DNA of 64,000 nucleotides from Salinilacustrithrix sp034522155 (GTDB taxonomy: Bacteria > Actinomycetota > Acidimicrobiia > Acidimicrobiales > Salinilacustritrichaceae), in the NCBI GenBank assembly GCA_034522155.1, contig JAXHLP010000005.1, positions 310,001 through 374,000 on the forward strand. The letters run 5' to 3'. Made by a program: the position numbers and the translations under genes. The notes under the pieces were generated by a model, which was not told where the DNA came from, did no database searches, and saw only the letters and a program-made list of their open reading frames with translations. Below are positions 16,775 through 25,196 of this stretch, in pieces (position 1 is the stretch's first letter; each line of letters starts with the position of its first letter).

Positions 16775-18020
16775 TCAGCCCTCGTCGAGGCGGACCCGGA
16801 GGTGCTTGATGCCGCCGATGAAGTTCGACCGCAGCAGATCGGGCTCGTCGAGTTGCTGCACCCTGGGGATGCGCTTGGCGAGCTCTTCGAACAACAGCTG
16901 GATCTCGAGCCGGGCCAGCTGGGCGCCGAGGCAGAAGTGGGGTCCGCCACCGCCGAACGCGATGTGGTTGTTCGGGTCTCGTGAGATGTCGAAGGTGAAC
17001 GGATCGTCGAACACCTCCTCGTCGCGGTTGGCCGAGATGTACCAGAGGCTGATCTTGTCGCCGGCCTCGATCGTCCGGTCGCGCAGCTCGAAGTCCTGGG
17101 TGGCGTTGCGCCTGAAGTAGAGCACCGGGCTCGCCCACCGCAGGATCTCCTCGGTCGCCACCTCGATGCTGCCCTCGGGGTCCTCGACGAGGCGCTCGTA
17201 CTGATCGGGGTTCTCGAGGAACGCGTTCATCCCGTGGCTGATGGCGTTGCGGGTCGTCTCGTTGCCGGCCACCGACAGCAGGAGGAAGAACAGGTTGAAC
17301 TGCATGTCGGTGAGGTGGTCGCCATCGATCTCGGACTCGAGGAGCTTGGTGATGATGTCGTCCTGCGGGTCGGCCCGTCGCTCCTCGGCGAGCTGCTGGG
17401 CGTACATGAACATCTCGGCCTGGGCGTTGAACACCTCCTCCTCGCTGACCTGGTACTCGGGATCCTCCGAGCCGACCATCCGGTTGCTCCAGTCGAAGAT
17501 CTTGTGCCGGTCCTCGTGGGGCACCCCGATGAGCTCGGCGATCACCTCGAGCGGCAGTTCGGCGGCGATGTCGACCACGAAGTCGACGTCTCGCCTCGCG
17601 ATCGCGCTCTCGAGGATGTTCACGCGTCAGCTCGCGGATGTGGGGCTCGAGCATGCCGATCATCCGGGGCGTGAAGCCGCGGTTCACCAGCTTGCGGTAG
17701 CGGGTGTGCTCGGGCGGGTCGGTCATCAACATGAGCTTTTCTCCCGACTGCTCGACGTCGGAGAGCGGGCGCTCCTCGAGACCGACGACCCCGCCACGGT
17801 CCTGGTCGGATGAGAACGTGCCGGCGTCACGGTTGCAGATCACGACGTCGGCGTGCTTGGTGATGACCCAGAACCCGGGCCCGTCCGGCTCAGGGTGGTG
17901 CGACACCGGCTGGTTGTTCCGCAGCCAGGTGAACCACTCGTGGGGGATCCCCTCGGTGAACCGGTCGCGGTCGAGCAGGTCGATGTCGCTGCGCTGCAGC
18001 TGGTGTTCGGTGACGGTCAT
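16775..18020 (-). pseudogene. CYP125-like cytochrome P450 with one frameshift
   Basis: The 5' part (18020 to about 17635, from MTVTEHQLQRSDIDLL to GFTPRMIGMLEPHIRELT) and the 3' part (about 17627 to 16775, from NILESAIARRDVDF) are the two pieces of one P450 of about 410 residues. They are joined by a one-base frame change near 17626-17636. The 3' part has the I-helix AGNETTRN, the ExxR-type EEILRW region and the heme loop FGGGGPHFCLG. The order and wording follow CYP125, which oxidises the terminal carbon of the steroid side chain (shared: PEHTRLRK-like, GFTPR, DWSNRMVGSEDPEY). There is no homopolymer at the break, so it is a true mutation or a base-call error. It is the last gene of the six-gene minus-strand operon. 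Confidence 0.78.
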
Positions 18021-18036
18021 GGGTCCCCCCGGGTGG

Positions 18037-18873
18037 TCAGCTTCCCTTGAAGGCAGGTTCGCGCTTCTCCATGAACGCGCGCGGGCCTTCCTTCGCGTCG
18101 TCGCTCTTGAACACGTCCATGCCGATGCGGCTGTCGATCGGCATCGCCTCGGCTTCGGGCAGGCACTCGGTCTCGCGGAGCGCCCGGAGCACGGCCTTGA
18201 CGGCGACCGGCCCGTTCGACGCCACCTTGTCGGCCACCTCTCGGGCGCGGTCGAGGGCGGTGCCGTCGGGCACCACCTCGCTGATGAGCCCCAGGTCCTC
18301 GGCTTCGGGGGCCATCACGTGGCGGCCGGTGAGCAGGATGTCGGCGGCGACCGCGTACGGGATCTGCCGGCGCAGCCGGACCACCGACCCACCGAGCGGG
18401 TAGAGGCCCCAGCGCACCTCCGACACCCCGAAGCGGGCGCTCTCGCCGGCGATGCGGATGTCGGTTCCCTGCAGGATCTCGGTGCCCCCGGCGACCGCCG
18501 GTCCCTCGACGGCGGCGACGAGCGGCTTGTCGAGCAGGAACCCCTTGAGCAGCGGCTTGATGACCCCGGCGGCGATGCCGGTGGTCGTCTCGCCCTCGCG
18601 CTTCTCGAACGCGTCACCCGGGTGCGACTGGGTCATCGCCTGCAGGTCGGCCCCGGCGCAGAAGCACCCGCCGGCGCCGGTGAGGATCGCCACCCGGATG
18701 TCGGGGTCGGCGTTGATCTCGTCCCAGGCGTCCGACATGTCCTGCATCATCGAGGGCGACAGTGCGTTGCGCCGCTCGGGCCGGTTCATCGTGAGGATCA
18801 TCACGTGCCCGTCACGCTCGACCAGCAGGTGCTCCTCGGGCGGCGTCTCGGTCTTCTCGTCAGTGACACTCAT
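18037..18873 (-). CDS. Enoyl-CoA hydratase / crotonase family protein
   Basis: A 278-residue crotonase with MNRPERRNALSPSMM, the oxyanion-hole stretch CFCAGADLQAM, GGTEILQGTDIRIA with the first catalytic glutamate and FGVSEVRWGLYPLGG with the second. Both acidic residues are kept, so a hydratase is the simplest reading. It follows the two Ltp-type genes and precedes the P450 gene by 16 nt. The ATG at 18873 has GGAGG about 10 nt upstream. Confidence 0.87.
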   Translation of the reverse strand: MSVTDEKTETPPEEHLLVERDGHVMILTMNRPERRNALSPSMMQDMSDAWDEINADPDIRVAILTGAGGCFCAGADLQAMTQSHPGDAFEKREGETTTGIAAGVIKPLLKGFLLDKPLVAAVEGPAVAGGTEILQGTDIRIAGESARFGVSEVRWGLYPLGGSVVRLRRQIPYAVAADILLTGRHVMAPEAEDLGLISEVVPDGTALDRAREVADKVASNGPVAVKAVLRALRETECLPEAEAMPIDSRIGMDVFKSDDAKEGPRAFMEKREPAFKGS

Positions 18874-18900
18874 CGGCCGCGCCTCCTCGCTTCCTTGTCT

Positions 18901-18927
18901 CGCTGACGCCAAGTCGTGGCGCCAGCG
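18901..18927. other. Intra-operon hairpin
   Basis: CGCTG-a-CGCCA pairs with TGGCG-c-CAGCG around a 5-nt loop (10 bp with one internal mismatch). It lies in the 76-nt gap between the Ltp-type gene and the crotonase gene. There is no U-tract, so partial termination or mRNA processing is more likely than full termination. Confidence 0.5.
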
Positions 18928-18949
18928 CGACAGCGAAGCTGGACCTGGC

Positions 18950-20095
18950 TCATGGTTTGTCGCTTCTGACGACCCACATGGCGAAGAACTGGCTGGCGCC
19001 GCCGTAGGCGTGGCCGAGGGCGGTGCGGGCCCCGTCGACCTGGTGCTCGCCGGCCTGGCCTCTCACCTGCATGGCCGCCTCGGCGAAGCGGAGCATGCCC
19101 GACGCACCGATCGGGTTCGACGACAGCACGCCGCCCGAGCAGTTGACGGGCAGGTCGCCGTCGAGCTCGGTGGCGCCGGTCTCGGTGAGCTTCCATCCCT
19201 CGCCGATCTCGGCGAACCCGAGGTTCTCCATCCACATCGGCTCGTACCAGCTGAACGGCACGTAGCACTCGACGACGTCGATGTCCCGCAACGGGTCGGT
19301 GATGCCGGTCTGGGCGTAGACATCGGCAGCGCAGTCCTGGCCACCCCGGGGGTTCACCGGATCACGCCCCGGGAACTGGCCGAGCTCGCTGCGGATGGCG
19401 GTGCCGTGCACCCAGGCCGGGGGTTTGCTTGCGGCGTCGCCCCCGGCTTCGTCGGTGAGCACCATCGCGCACGCGCCGTCGGAGGCCGGGCACGACTCGA
19501 GGCGCCGCACCGGCTCCCAGACCATCGGTGACTCCTTCACGGCGTCGAGGTCGATGTCGGGGAGCTGGAGATGGGCGTACGGGTTCTTGAGCGCGTTCCT
19601 GCGGTCCTTCACCGCCACCATCCACCCCACGTACTCGGGGGCGTTCGACCGTGAGATGTAGGCGCGGATGTGGGGGGCGAAGTAGCCGCCGGCCCCGACA
19701 CCGCCCGACCGGCCACCCGACAGGCCCCACGTCGTGTCGCCCTCGGACTGCTTCTCGAACGCGATGGTGAGCACCCGCTGGCGCACTCCCGACGACACGA
19801 GGTGCGAGGCCACGACGGCGGTGGAACCACCCACGCTGCCGGCCGTGTGCACCCGCATGATCGGCTTGCCCGCCGCACCCAGCGCGTCGGCGAGGTAGAG
19901 CTCGGGCATCATCACGCCCTCGAAGCTGTCGGGCGCGGTGCCGATGACGACCGCGTCGACGTCGGTCCAGGTCATCTCGGCGTCGTCGAGCGCCCGCTGG
20001 CCGGCCTCCCGCAGCAGCCCGGCCAGCGACACGTCGTCGCGCACCTTGCGGTGATGGGTCTGGCCGATCCCGACGACCGCCACTCGCTCAGCCAT
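18950..20095 (-). CDS. Ltp-type thiolase-fold protein (candidate side-chain aldolase)
   Basis: A 381-residue thiolase-fold protein of the lipid-transfer (SCP-x/Ltp) group. It starts VAVVGIGQT and has the CoA-site segment MRVHTAGSVGGSTAVV, where ordinary thiolases carry the acylated cysteine but this protein does not. The C-terminal parts VNCSGGVLSSNPIGASG and LGHAYGGASQFF keep the conserved Cys and His. Loss of the nucleophile with retention of the fold is as in Ltp2-type retroaldolases, which release propionyl-CoA from a steroid side chain together with a DUF35 partner. The partner could be the protein at 21203. Its start overlaps the stop of the upstream thiolase gene (TGATG). Confidence 0.82.
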   Translation of the reverse strand: MAERVAVVGIGQTHHRKVRDDVSLAGLLREAGQRALDDAEMTWTDVDAVVIGTAPDSFEGVMMPELYLADALGAAGKPIMRVHTAGSVGGSTAVVASHLVSSGVRQRVLTIAFEKQSEGDTTWGLSGGRSGGVGAGGYFAPHIRAYISRSNAPEYVGWMVAVKDRRNALKNPYAHLQLPDIDLDAVKESPMVWEPVRRLESCPASDGACAMVLTDEAGGDAASKPPAWVHGTAIRSELGQFPGRDPVNPRGGQDCAADVYAQTGITDPLRDIDVVECYVPFSWYEPMWMENLGFAEIGEGWKLTETGATELDGDLPVNCSGGVLSSNPIGASGMLRFAEAAMQVRGQAGEHQVDGARTALGHAYGGASQFFAMWVVRSDKP

Positions 20096-21150
20096 CAGGC
20101 ATCTCCCTCCAGGACGCACACCAGGTTCTGTTGCAGGCACGGGCCGGATGCGGCGTGGCCGACCGTGCGCTGCTTGCCGTGCTCGTTGATCTGACGGAAC
20201 GCCTCGCCGAGGCGCACCAGGCCACTCACCATCATCGGGTTGCCGCAGAGCGGACCGCCCGAGGGGTTGACCTCGACGTCGTCGTCCAGGCCGAGGGCGT
20301 CGCGCAGGATCAGCTCCTCGTGGCTGAAGCTGGCGTGCAGCTCGGCGACCTCGACCGGGCCGCCGGCCACCCCTGCCGCCTCGGCGGCCTGCCGGGCTGA
20401 TGCCGAGGTCGACAGGTCGCGCACCCCCGGGTAGTGGGGGTCGGCCCGGTGGTCGATGCCCCGGATCCACGCCGGGTGCTCACACGCCTCGCGGGCCGCC
20501 TCGCCGGCGACCAACACGATGGCGGCGGCACCGTCGGAAACGGGCGGCGCGTCGCTCGCGCGCAACGGCGAGACCACGTGGGGCTCGGCCAGCAGGTCGT
20601 CGACGCTCACCTCCCCCGACACCTGCGCGTTCGGGTTGCCCGACGCCAATCGACGGCTCCGGGCCACCACCTCGGCGAGGCTCCGCTCGTCGTGGCCGTT
20701 GGCGTCGAGGAACGCCCGGGCCTGGAGGGCGGCCAGCGACCACGGGTCGGCCCACAGCGGCATGAGGTAGTACGGGTCGCTCTGGAGGCACAGCACCTCT
20801 CGCAGGTTCGCCTTCGACGAGATGCCCGAGCTGAACACCAGCGCCGCGTCGACGTCGCCGTGCTGGAGCCGCACCCACGCCTCGTAGAGCGCCCACGCCC
20901 CGTCCATCTCGACGTGGCTCTCCGAGATCGGCGGCCACGCGCCGGTGGCCTCGAGGTTGCCGACGAACGCGAACGGCGCACCCTGCAGGTAGTCGGCGCT
21001 GCCCGAGCACGTGAACCCGATGTCGCGGCGCTCGAGTCCCGAGCGGGCGATGGCCTCGTTCACCACCGGGTACAGCATCTGGGTCTCGGTCGTCTCGACT
21101 CTCGACTGGGCGGGCGCCTGCGCGAACGAGACGATGGCGACGTCTCTCAC
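20095..21150 (-). CDS. Second Ltp-type thiolase-fold protein
   Basis: A 351-residue thiolase-fold protein that forms a pair with the next gene. It begins DVAIVSFAQAPAQ and has SHVEMDGAWALYEAW where the acyl-cysteine motif would be, so the nucleophile is again absent. The C-terminal AELHASFSHEELIL, NPSGGPLCGNPMM and VGHAASGPCLQQ are typical of Ltp proteins. In such operons one Ltp protein may be catalytic and the other structural; which is which is not clear here. Its stop overlaps the ATG of the downstream thiolase by one base, indicating equal production. Confidence 0.82.
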   Translation of the reverse strand: MRDVAIVSFAQAPAQSRVETTETQMLYPVVNEAIARSGLERRDIGFTCSGSADYLQGAPFAFVGNLEATGAWPPISESHVEMDGAWALYEAWVRLQHGDVDAALVFSSGISSKANLREVLCLQSDPYYLMPLWADPWSLAALQARAFLDANGHDERSLAEVVARSRRLASGNPNAQVSGEVSVDDLLAEPHVVSPLRASDAPPVSDGAAAIVLVAGEAAREACEHPAWIRGIDHRADPHYPGVRDLSTSASARQAAEAAGVAGGPVEVAELHASFSHEELILRDALGLDDDVEVNPSGGPLCGNPMMVSGLVRLGEAFRQINEHGKQRTVGHAASGPCLQQNLVCVLEGDA

Positions 21151-21202
21151 CAGACCCCCTCCTCACGGCTCAGGAAGTGACGGTCCCTCATCGTTGCCTC
21201 CG

Positions 21203-21760
21203 TCACAGCGTGTGCTTCTCGTAGGTCTCGCGGTCGGCGTCGGGCTCGCCGCTCGGGCGGAAGCCGCGGATGGCGTCGCCGAAGCCGTAGCCCCGGGGAT
21301 CGCCGCTTTCGCCGGACCGTTCGGATGGATCGGCCCACACCGCCTCGACCCGCACCCCCATGCGGATCTCGTCGAGCGGGATGTCGAGGAGCCGTTGCTG
21401 GCCGATCGTGCCGTCGGCGCCGTCGAGCAGGATGCTGGCCAGCGCGTAGTCGTCGCGCTCCTGCTGGCCGTGGTACTGGATCGGCGTCAGCACGGTCCAC
21501 GACGTCAAGGTGCCGGTGTCGGACACGGTCACCGCGTCTTGCTCCCAGGTCGTCTCCACCACGCAGATCGGGCAGAACCCGCGGGGCGGCACGTAGACCA
21601 ACCCGCACTGCGGGCACTCGTGACCGCTGATCTCACCGTCTTTCAGCCGCCGCCCGAACTCGCGGCTCACCACTGGCACCCGGATCGCGTAGTCGAGGCT
21701 GATCATCTGTTGCATGAACTTCAGCCGGCCGTCTTCGGTCTCGGTGGCGCGGTCTGCCAC
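21203..21760 (-). CDS. DUF35 Zn-ribbon/OB-fold protein (ChsH2/aldolase-partner type)
   Basis: A 185-residue acyl-CoA-binding partner protein. The N-terminal half has a zinc ribbon with two CxxC knuckles (HECPQCGLVYVPPRGFCPIC), followed by the OB-fold (SDTGTLTSWTVLTP). DUF35 proteins bind beside thiolase-fold Ltp proteins or MaoC-like hydratases and give them steroid-CoA activity (ChsH2 and Ltp2 in Mycobacterium). It lies 52 nt before the Ltp pair and 9 nt after another DUF35 gene, on one transcript. The C-terminal 40 residues are hydrophilic and unique. Confidence 0.83.
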   Translation of the reverse strand: MADRATETEDGRLKFMQQMISLDYAIRVPVVSREFGRRLKDGEISGHECPQCGLVYVPPRGFCPICVVETTWEQDAVTVSDTGTLTSWTVLTPIQYHGQQERDDYALASILLDGADGTIGQQRLLDIPLDEIRMGVRVEAVWADPSERSGESGDPRGYGFGDAIRGFRPSGEPDADRETYEKHTL

Positions 21761-21769
21761 GGGCCCTCC

Positions 21770-22207
21770 TCAGCTCTCCGCCGGCTCGAAGCAGGCGATG
21801 TCGGTGATGTGCCCGGTGCGCTCGTCGGCCCACCGCACCCGCACCCGCATGCCCGCCGACACCGCGTCCTCCGAGCCGGCGTCGAGCGCGTGCAGCAGGC
21901 TGGTGTCGGCGCCGTCGAGTTGCACCATCGCCCAGGCGAAGGGACGGTCGAGCGGGTGCTTGCGCATCGGCTCGGCGACCCACGCCCACTCGCGCACGGT
22001 TCCGGCGTCGGCCACGTCGACGAGGTCGTCGAGCGGCTCGCCGCTGTCGGGGTCGTACTCGAGCGGTGGGACGATCACCCGACCCGCGGCGGTTCGGGTG
22101 CCCACCACCTGCTGATCGCGCAAGCCGGTCAGGAACGCTCCCACCACCGGGCCGAGGCTCCGGCGGTAGGACAGCTCCATCGTGAAGGTCGACTCCCCCG
22201 AGGTCAC
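21770..22207 (-). CDS. DUF35 OB-fold protein without zinc cysteines
   Basis: A 145-residue DUF35 relative. The place of the zinc ribbon is kept in length (GAFLTGLRDQQVVGTRTAAG) but all four cysteines are gone, so it would not bind zinc. The OB part (DAGTVREWAWVAEP) remains. I chose the GTG at 22207 because it sits 8 nt from the KstR-type operator as in other leaderless genes of this locus; the ATG at 22180 (MELSYRRSLG) is an alternative with a GGGGGAG site 12 nt upstream. It is the first gene of the six-gene operon ending with the P450. The pair of DUF35 proteins with a pair of Ltp proteins suggests a hetero-oligomeric enzyme. Confidence 0.75.
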   Translation of the reverse strand: MTSGESTFTMELSYRRSLGPVVGAFLTGLRDQQVVGTRTAAGRVIVPPLEYDPDSGEPLDDLVDVADAGTVREWAWVAEPMRKHPLDRPFAWAMVQLDGADTSLLHALDAGSEDAVSAGMRVRVRWADERTGHITDIACFEPAES

Positions 22208-22215
22208 CGGCGCAG

Positions 22216-22229
22216 TAGAACACATTCTC
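22216..22229 (-). promoter_or_regulatory. KstR-type operator of the DUF35-Ltp-CYP operon
   Basis: Read on the minus strand the site is GAGAATGTGTTCTA, one base off the consensus left half. The next bases give TACTGC, and the shared stretch GAGAAYGTGTTCTACTGC is almost the same as at 22299 on the plus strand, so the promoter-operator unit is duplicated in divergent orientation. It ends 8 nt before the GTG at 22207. Confidence 0.72.
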
Positions 22230-22298
22230 GTCAGTCGTGCCACCGGTGGTGGGGAATGGCGGCTGAGCAGGATGAACCGGGCTCGTTGTCGACACGGC

Positions 22299-22312
22299 GA
22301 GAACGTGTTCTA
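22299..22312 (+). promoter_or_regulatory. KstR-type operator upstream of FadD19-like gene
   Basis: GAGAACGTGTTCTA has both half-sites intact. TACTGC (22311-22316) lies 6 nt before the ATG at 22323, as expected for a -10 box of a leaderless mRNA. No Shine-Dalgarno is present. Confidence 0.8.
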
Positions 22313-22322
22313 CTGCTGGGCG

Positions 22323-23924
22323 ATGGCTTTCAACCTTGCCGACTTCATCGAGCACACCGTCGACGCGGTGCCCGACCGGGCCGCCCTGGTGTGTGAGGAC
22401 CGCCGGCTCACCTACGCCGAGCTCGAGGACCGCGCCAACCGGCTGGCCCACCACCTGGCCGCCCGCGGCATCGGTGAGCGCGACCACGTGGCGATCTACT
22501 CGTACAACAGCCTCGAGTACGTCGAGGCGATGCTCGCCGCCTACAAGCTGCGGGCTGTCCCGATCAACGTCAACTACCGCTACGTCGCCGACGAGCTCAC
22601 CTACATCCTCGACAACAGCGATGCGAAGGCGCTCGTCTTCCAGGCCCAGTTCAGCCCCCTCGTCGCCGAGGTCGCGCCGAAGCTGCCGGTGCTCGACCAC
22701 CTGCTCGTCGTCGACGACGGTACGGGCACCGAGCCGCCCGTCGGCGCGGTCGACTACGAGGAGGCGCTCGCGGCCCGGTCGCCCGAGCGCGACTTCGAGC
22801 CCCGCAGCGACGACGACATCTACATCCTCTACACGGGCGGCACGACTGGTTACCCGAAGGGCGTCGTATGGCGCCACGAGGACGTGTGGCGGGTGCTCGG
22901 CGGCGGCATCGACTTCATGACCGGCGAGCGGATCGAAGACGAGTACCAGATGTCCGAGCAGGCCGCCGAGGCCGAGCCGAGCGTCGGGCTCGTGCTCGCC
23001 CCGCTCATGCACGGCGCCGCCCAGTGGGGCACCCTCGGCGGGCTCATCCGGGGCATGACCTCGGTGCTGCTCACGCACTTTGACGCCGACGACGTCTGGA
23101 AGGCGGTCGAGACCCACGGCATCGGGGGCATCGCCATCACCGGCGACGCGATGGCCATCCCGCTGCTCGACGCCCTCGAGGAGGGTGACTACGACGTCGG
23201 CTCCCTCGTGTCGTTCAGCTCGACCGCCGCGGTGTTCTCGCCCACCGTGAAGGACCGTCTCTTCGAGCTGCTGCCGAACGTGTTCGTCACCGAGGCCGTC
23301 GGGTCGACCGAGGGCGGATTCAACGGGATCCGCCTCATCGAGAAGGGCAAGACCCGGCCGGACAACGGCGGGCTCATCAACGTCGACATGGGTCCCGACA
23401 CGCTGGTCATCGACGACGACGGCAACCCGGTCTCGCCGGGCGAGACCGGCAAGCTGGCCCGGGGCGGCAACGTGCCGATCGAGTACTACAAGGATCCCGA
23501 GAAGTCGGCCGAGACGTTCATCACCGTCGACGGCAAGCGCTACTCGGTGCCGGGCGACTTCGCCCGACTCGAGACCGACGGCACGATGACGCTGCTCGGT
23601 CGCGGCAGCCAGTCGATCAACTCGGGCGGCGAGAAGATCTTCCCCGAGGAGGTCGAGGGCGCCCTCAAGGCCCACCCGAGGGTCTTCGACGCGCTGGTGA
23701 TCGGCCTGCCCGACGAGCGGTGGGGACAGAAGGTGGCCGCCGTCGTCGAGCCGCGGCCCGGCGAGTCGCCGACGCTCGACGAGCTCGATGAGCACTGCCG
23801 CACCAAGATCGCTGGCTACAAGGTGCCACGCGAGCTGTTCCTGGTCGACGCGATGCCCCGCCACCCGAGCGGCAAGCCCGACTATCGCCGAGCCCGTGCC
23901 GTTGCCGAGGGTGCTGGCACATGA
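22323..23924 (+). CDS. FadD19-like acyl-CoA synthetase
   Basis: A 533-residue adenylating enzyme. The ATP loop reads YTGGTTGYPKGVVW near residue 170; this TGG variant with a following VxW is characteristic of FadD19-like ligases, which activate the C26 acid of the cholesterol side chain. Other marks are TEAVGSTEGGFNG, VPGDFARLETDGTMTLLGRG and the catalytic lysine near PSGKPDYRRA. The start is the ATG 10 nt after the operator. The next gene, a flavin oxidoreductase, follows after 66 nt and a small hairpin, probably in the same operon. Confidence 0.85.
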   Translation: MAFNLADFIEHTVDAVPDRAALVCEDRRLTYAELEDRANRLAHHLAARGIGERDHVAIYSYNSLEYVEAMLAAYKLRAVPINVNYRYVADELTYILDNSDAKALVFQAQFSPLVAEVAPKLPVLDHLLVVDDGTGTEPPVGAVDYEEALAARSPERDFEPRSDDDIYILYTGGTTGYPKGVVWRHEDVWRVLGGGIDFMTGERIEDEYQMSEQAAEAEPSVGLVLAPLMHGAAQWGTLGGLIRGMTSVLLTHFDADDVWKAVETHGIGGIAITGDAMAIPLLDALEEGDYDVGSLVSFSSTAAVFSPTVKDRLFELLPNVFVTEAVGSTEGGFNGIRLIEKGKTRPDNGGLINVDMGPDTLVIDDDGNPVSPGETGKLARGGNVPIEYYKDPEKSAETFITVDGKRYSVPGDFARLETDGTMTLLGRGSQSINSGGEKIFPEEVEGALKAHPRVFDALVIGLPDERWGQKVAAVVEPRPGESPTLDELDEHCRTKIAGYKVPRELFLVDAMPRHPSGKPDYRRARAVAEGAGT

Positions 23925-23942
23925 CCGAGCACCCGACCTCGA

Positions 23943-23959
23943 CCGGGGCCCGACCCCGG
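23943..23959. other. Small GC hairpin between fadD and NMO genes
   Basis: CCGGGG pairs with CCCCGG around the 5-nt loop CCCGA. It is followed by the AGGAGG ribosome site of the next gene rather than a U-tract, so it may adjust read-through or mRNA stability. Confidence 0.4.
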
Positions 23960-23990
23960 CTCTCCGACCCAGCCCCCAGGAGGCGCTGAC

Positions 23991-25133
23991 ATGAAGAACC
24001 GGCTCTGTGAGATGTTCGGGATCGAGTTCCCGATCTTCGCCTTCTCCCACTGCCGCGACGTGGTCGCCGCGGTCACCAACGCCGGTGGGATGGGGGTGCT
24101 GGGCGCGCTCGCGTTCAGCGACGAGCAGCTCGAGCTCGAGCTGAACTGGATCGACGAGCACGTCGACGGCAAGCCCTACGGCGTCGATGTGGTGATGCCC
24201 GTGAAGAGCCTCGACCGCGAGTCCGGGCTCGACGACGCCAAGGACATCGGTACCGAGCTCCGCGAGATGATCAGCCAGGAGCACTGGGACTACGTCGACA
24301 AGATCCTCCGGGACCACGGCATCGACCCCGACGCGCCCGAGCCCGAGCCGATGACCAACGGGGAGGAGGGCTCGCCCGCCACCACATCGGGGGTGCTCGG
24401 CTGGACCGCAGCCACCGGATCGCCGCAGATCGACATTGCGCTCGGTCACGACATCGCCCTGCTCGCCAGCGCGCTCGGTCCGCCGCCCAAGGAAGCCATC
24501 GACCGCGCCCACGAGCAGGGCGTCAAGGTGGCCGCGCTCATCGGCCGGGTCGAGCAGGCCCAGCGCGACGTGCAGCAGGGCGTCGACATCATCATCGCCC
24601 AGGGATACGAGGCGGGCGGCCACACGGGAGAGGTGGCGTCGATGGTGCTGCTCCCCGATGTCGTCGACGCCATCGCCCCGGTGCCGGTGTTGGCCGCGGG
24701 CGGCATCGGCGGCGGTCGCCAGATGGCCGCCGCGATGGCCCTCGGCGCCGATGGGGTGTGGACCGGGTCGATCTGGCTCACCACCATCGAGAACGGCAGC
24801 GGCGAGTTGCTCGCCGACAAGCTCATGGCCGCCACCTCGACCGACACGGTGCGCTCGCGCGCGATGACCGGCAAGCCGGCGCGGATGCTGCGCACCGGCT
24901 GGACCGACGCCTGGGAGTCGCCGGAGTCGCCCGGCACCCTCCCGATGCCGTTGCAGTTCATCCTCAACAGCCACGCCAACCGCAAGATGGGCCGCAACCA
25001 GCCCCCCGAGATGGTGGGCATGCCCGTCGGGCAGATCGTGAGCCGGATGAACGAGATGCGTTCGGCCAAGCAGGTCGTGTTCGACATGGTCGAGGAGTAC
25101 ATCGACGTCATCGAGAAGATGGCCGACGCCTGA
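23991..25133 (+). CDS. Nitronate monooxygenase-family FMN oxidoreductase
   Basis: A 380-residue TIM-barrel flavoprotein of the nitronate monooxygenase/2-nitropropane dioxygenase family. The family marks are FGIEFPIFAFSH, VTNAGGMGVLGA, QGYEAGGHTGEV with the phosphate-binding glycines and catalytic His, and VLAAGGIGGGRQMAAAMALGADGVW. Relatives in mycobacterial steroid loci (for example IpdC) act as flavin-dependent dehydrogenases on CoA esters rather than on nitronates, and this context favours such a role, though I cannot assign it. A strong AGGAGG site precedes the ATG. It converges with livG. Confidence 0.83.
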   Translation: MKNRLCEMFGIEFPIFAFSHCRDVVAAVTNAGGMGVLGALAFSDEQLELELNWIDEHVDGKPYGVDVVMPVKSLDRESGLDDAKDIGTELREMISQEHWDYVDKILRDHGIDPDAPEPEPMTNGEEGSPATTSGVLGWTAATGSPQIDIALGHDIALLASALGPPPKEAIDRAHEQGVKVAALIGRVEQAQRDVQQGVDIIIAQGYEAGGHTGEVASMVLLPDVVDAIAPVPVLAAGGIGGGRQMAAAMALGADGVWTGSIWLTTIENGSGELLADKLMAATSTDTVRSRAMTGKPARMLRTGWTDAWESPESPGTLPMPLQFILNSHANRKMGRNQPPEMVGMPVGQIVSRMNEMRSAKQVVFDMVEEYIDVIEKMADA

Positions 25134-25196
25134 CCGAACGCCCGACCGACCGAGGAGAACCGGGCGGCGTCGCCCCAGCGTATTGGCCGGGTCGCC

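Noticed and set aside
23991..25133. Assignment as IpdC of the steroid ring pathway
   Set aside because: Only the general nitronate monooxygenase fold is supported; the N-terminal half differs from IpdC, so I kept a family-level name.
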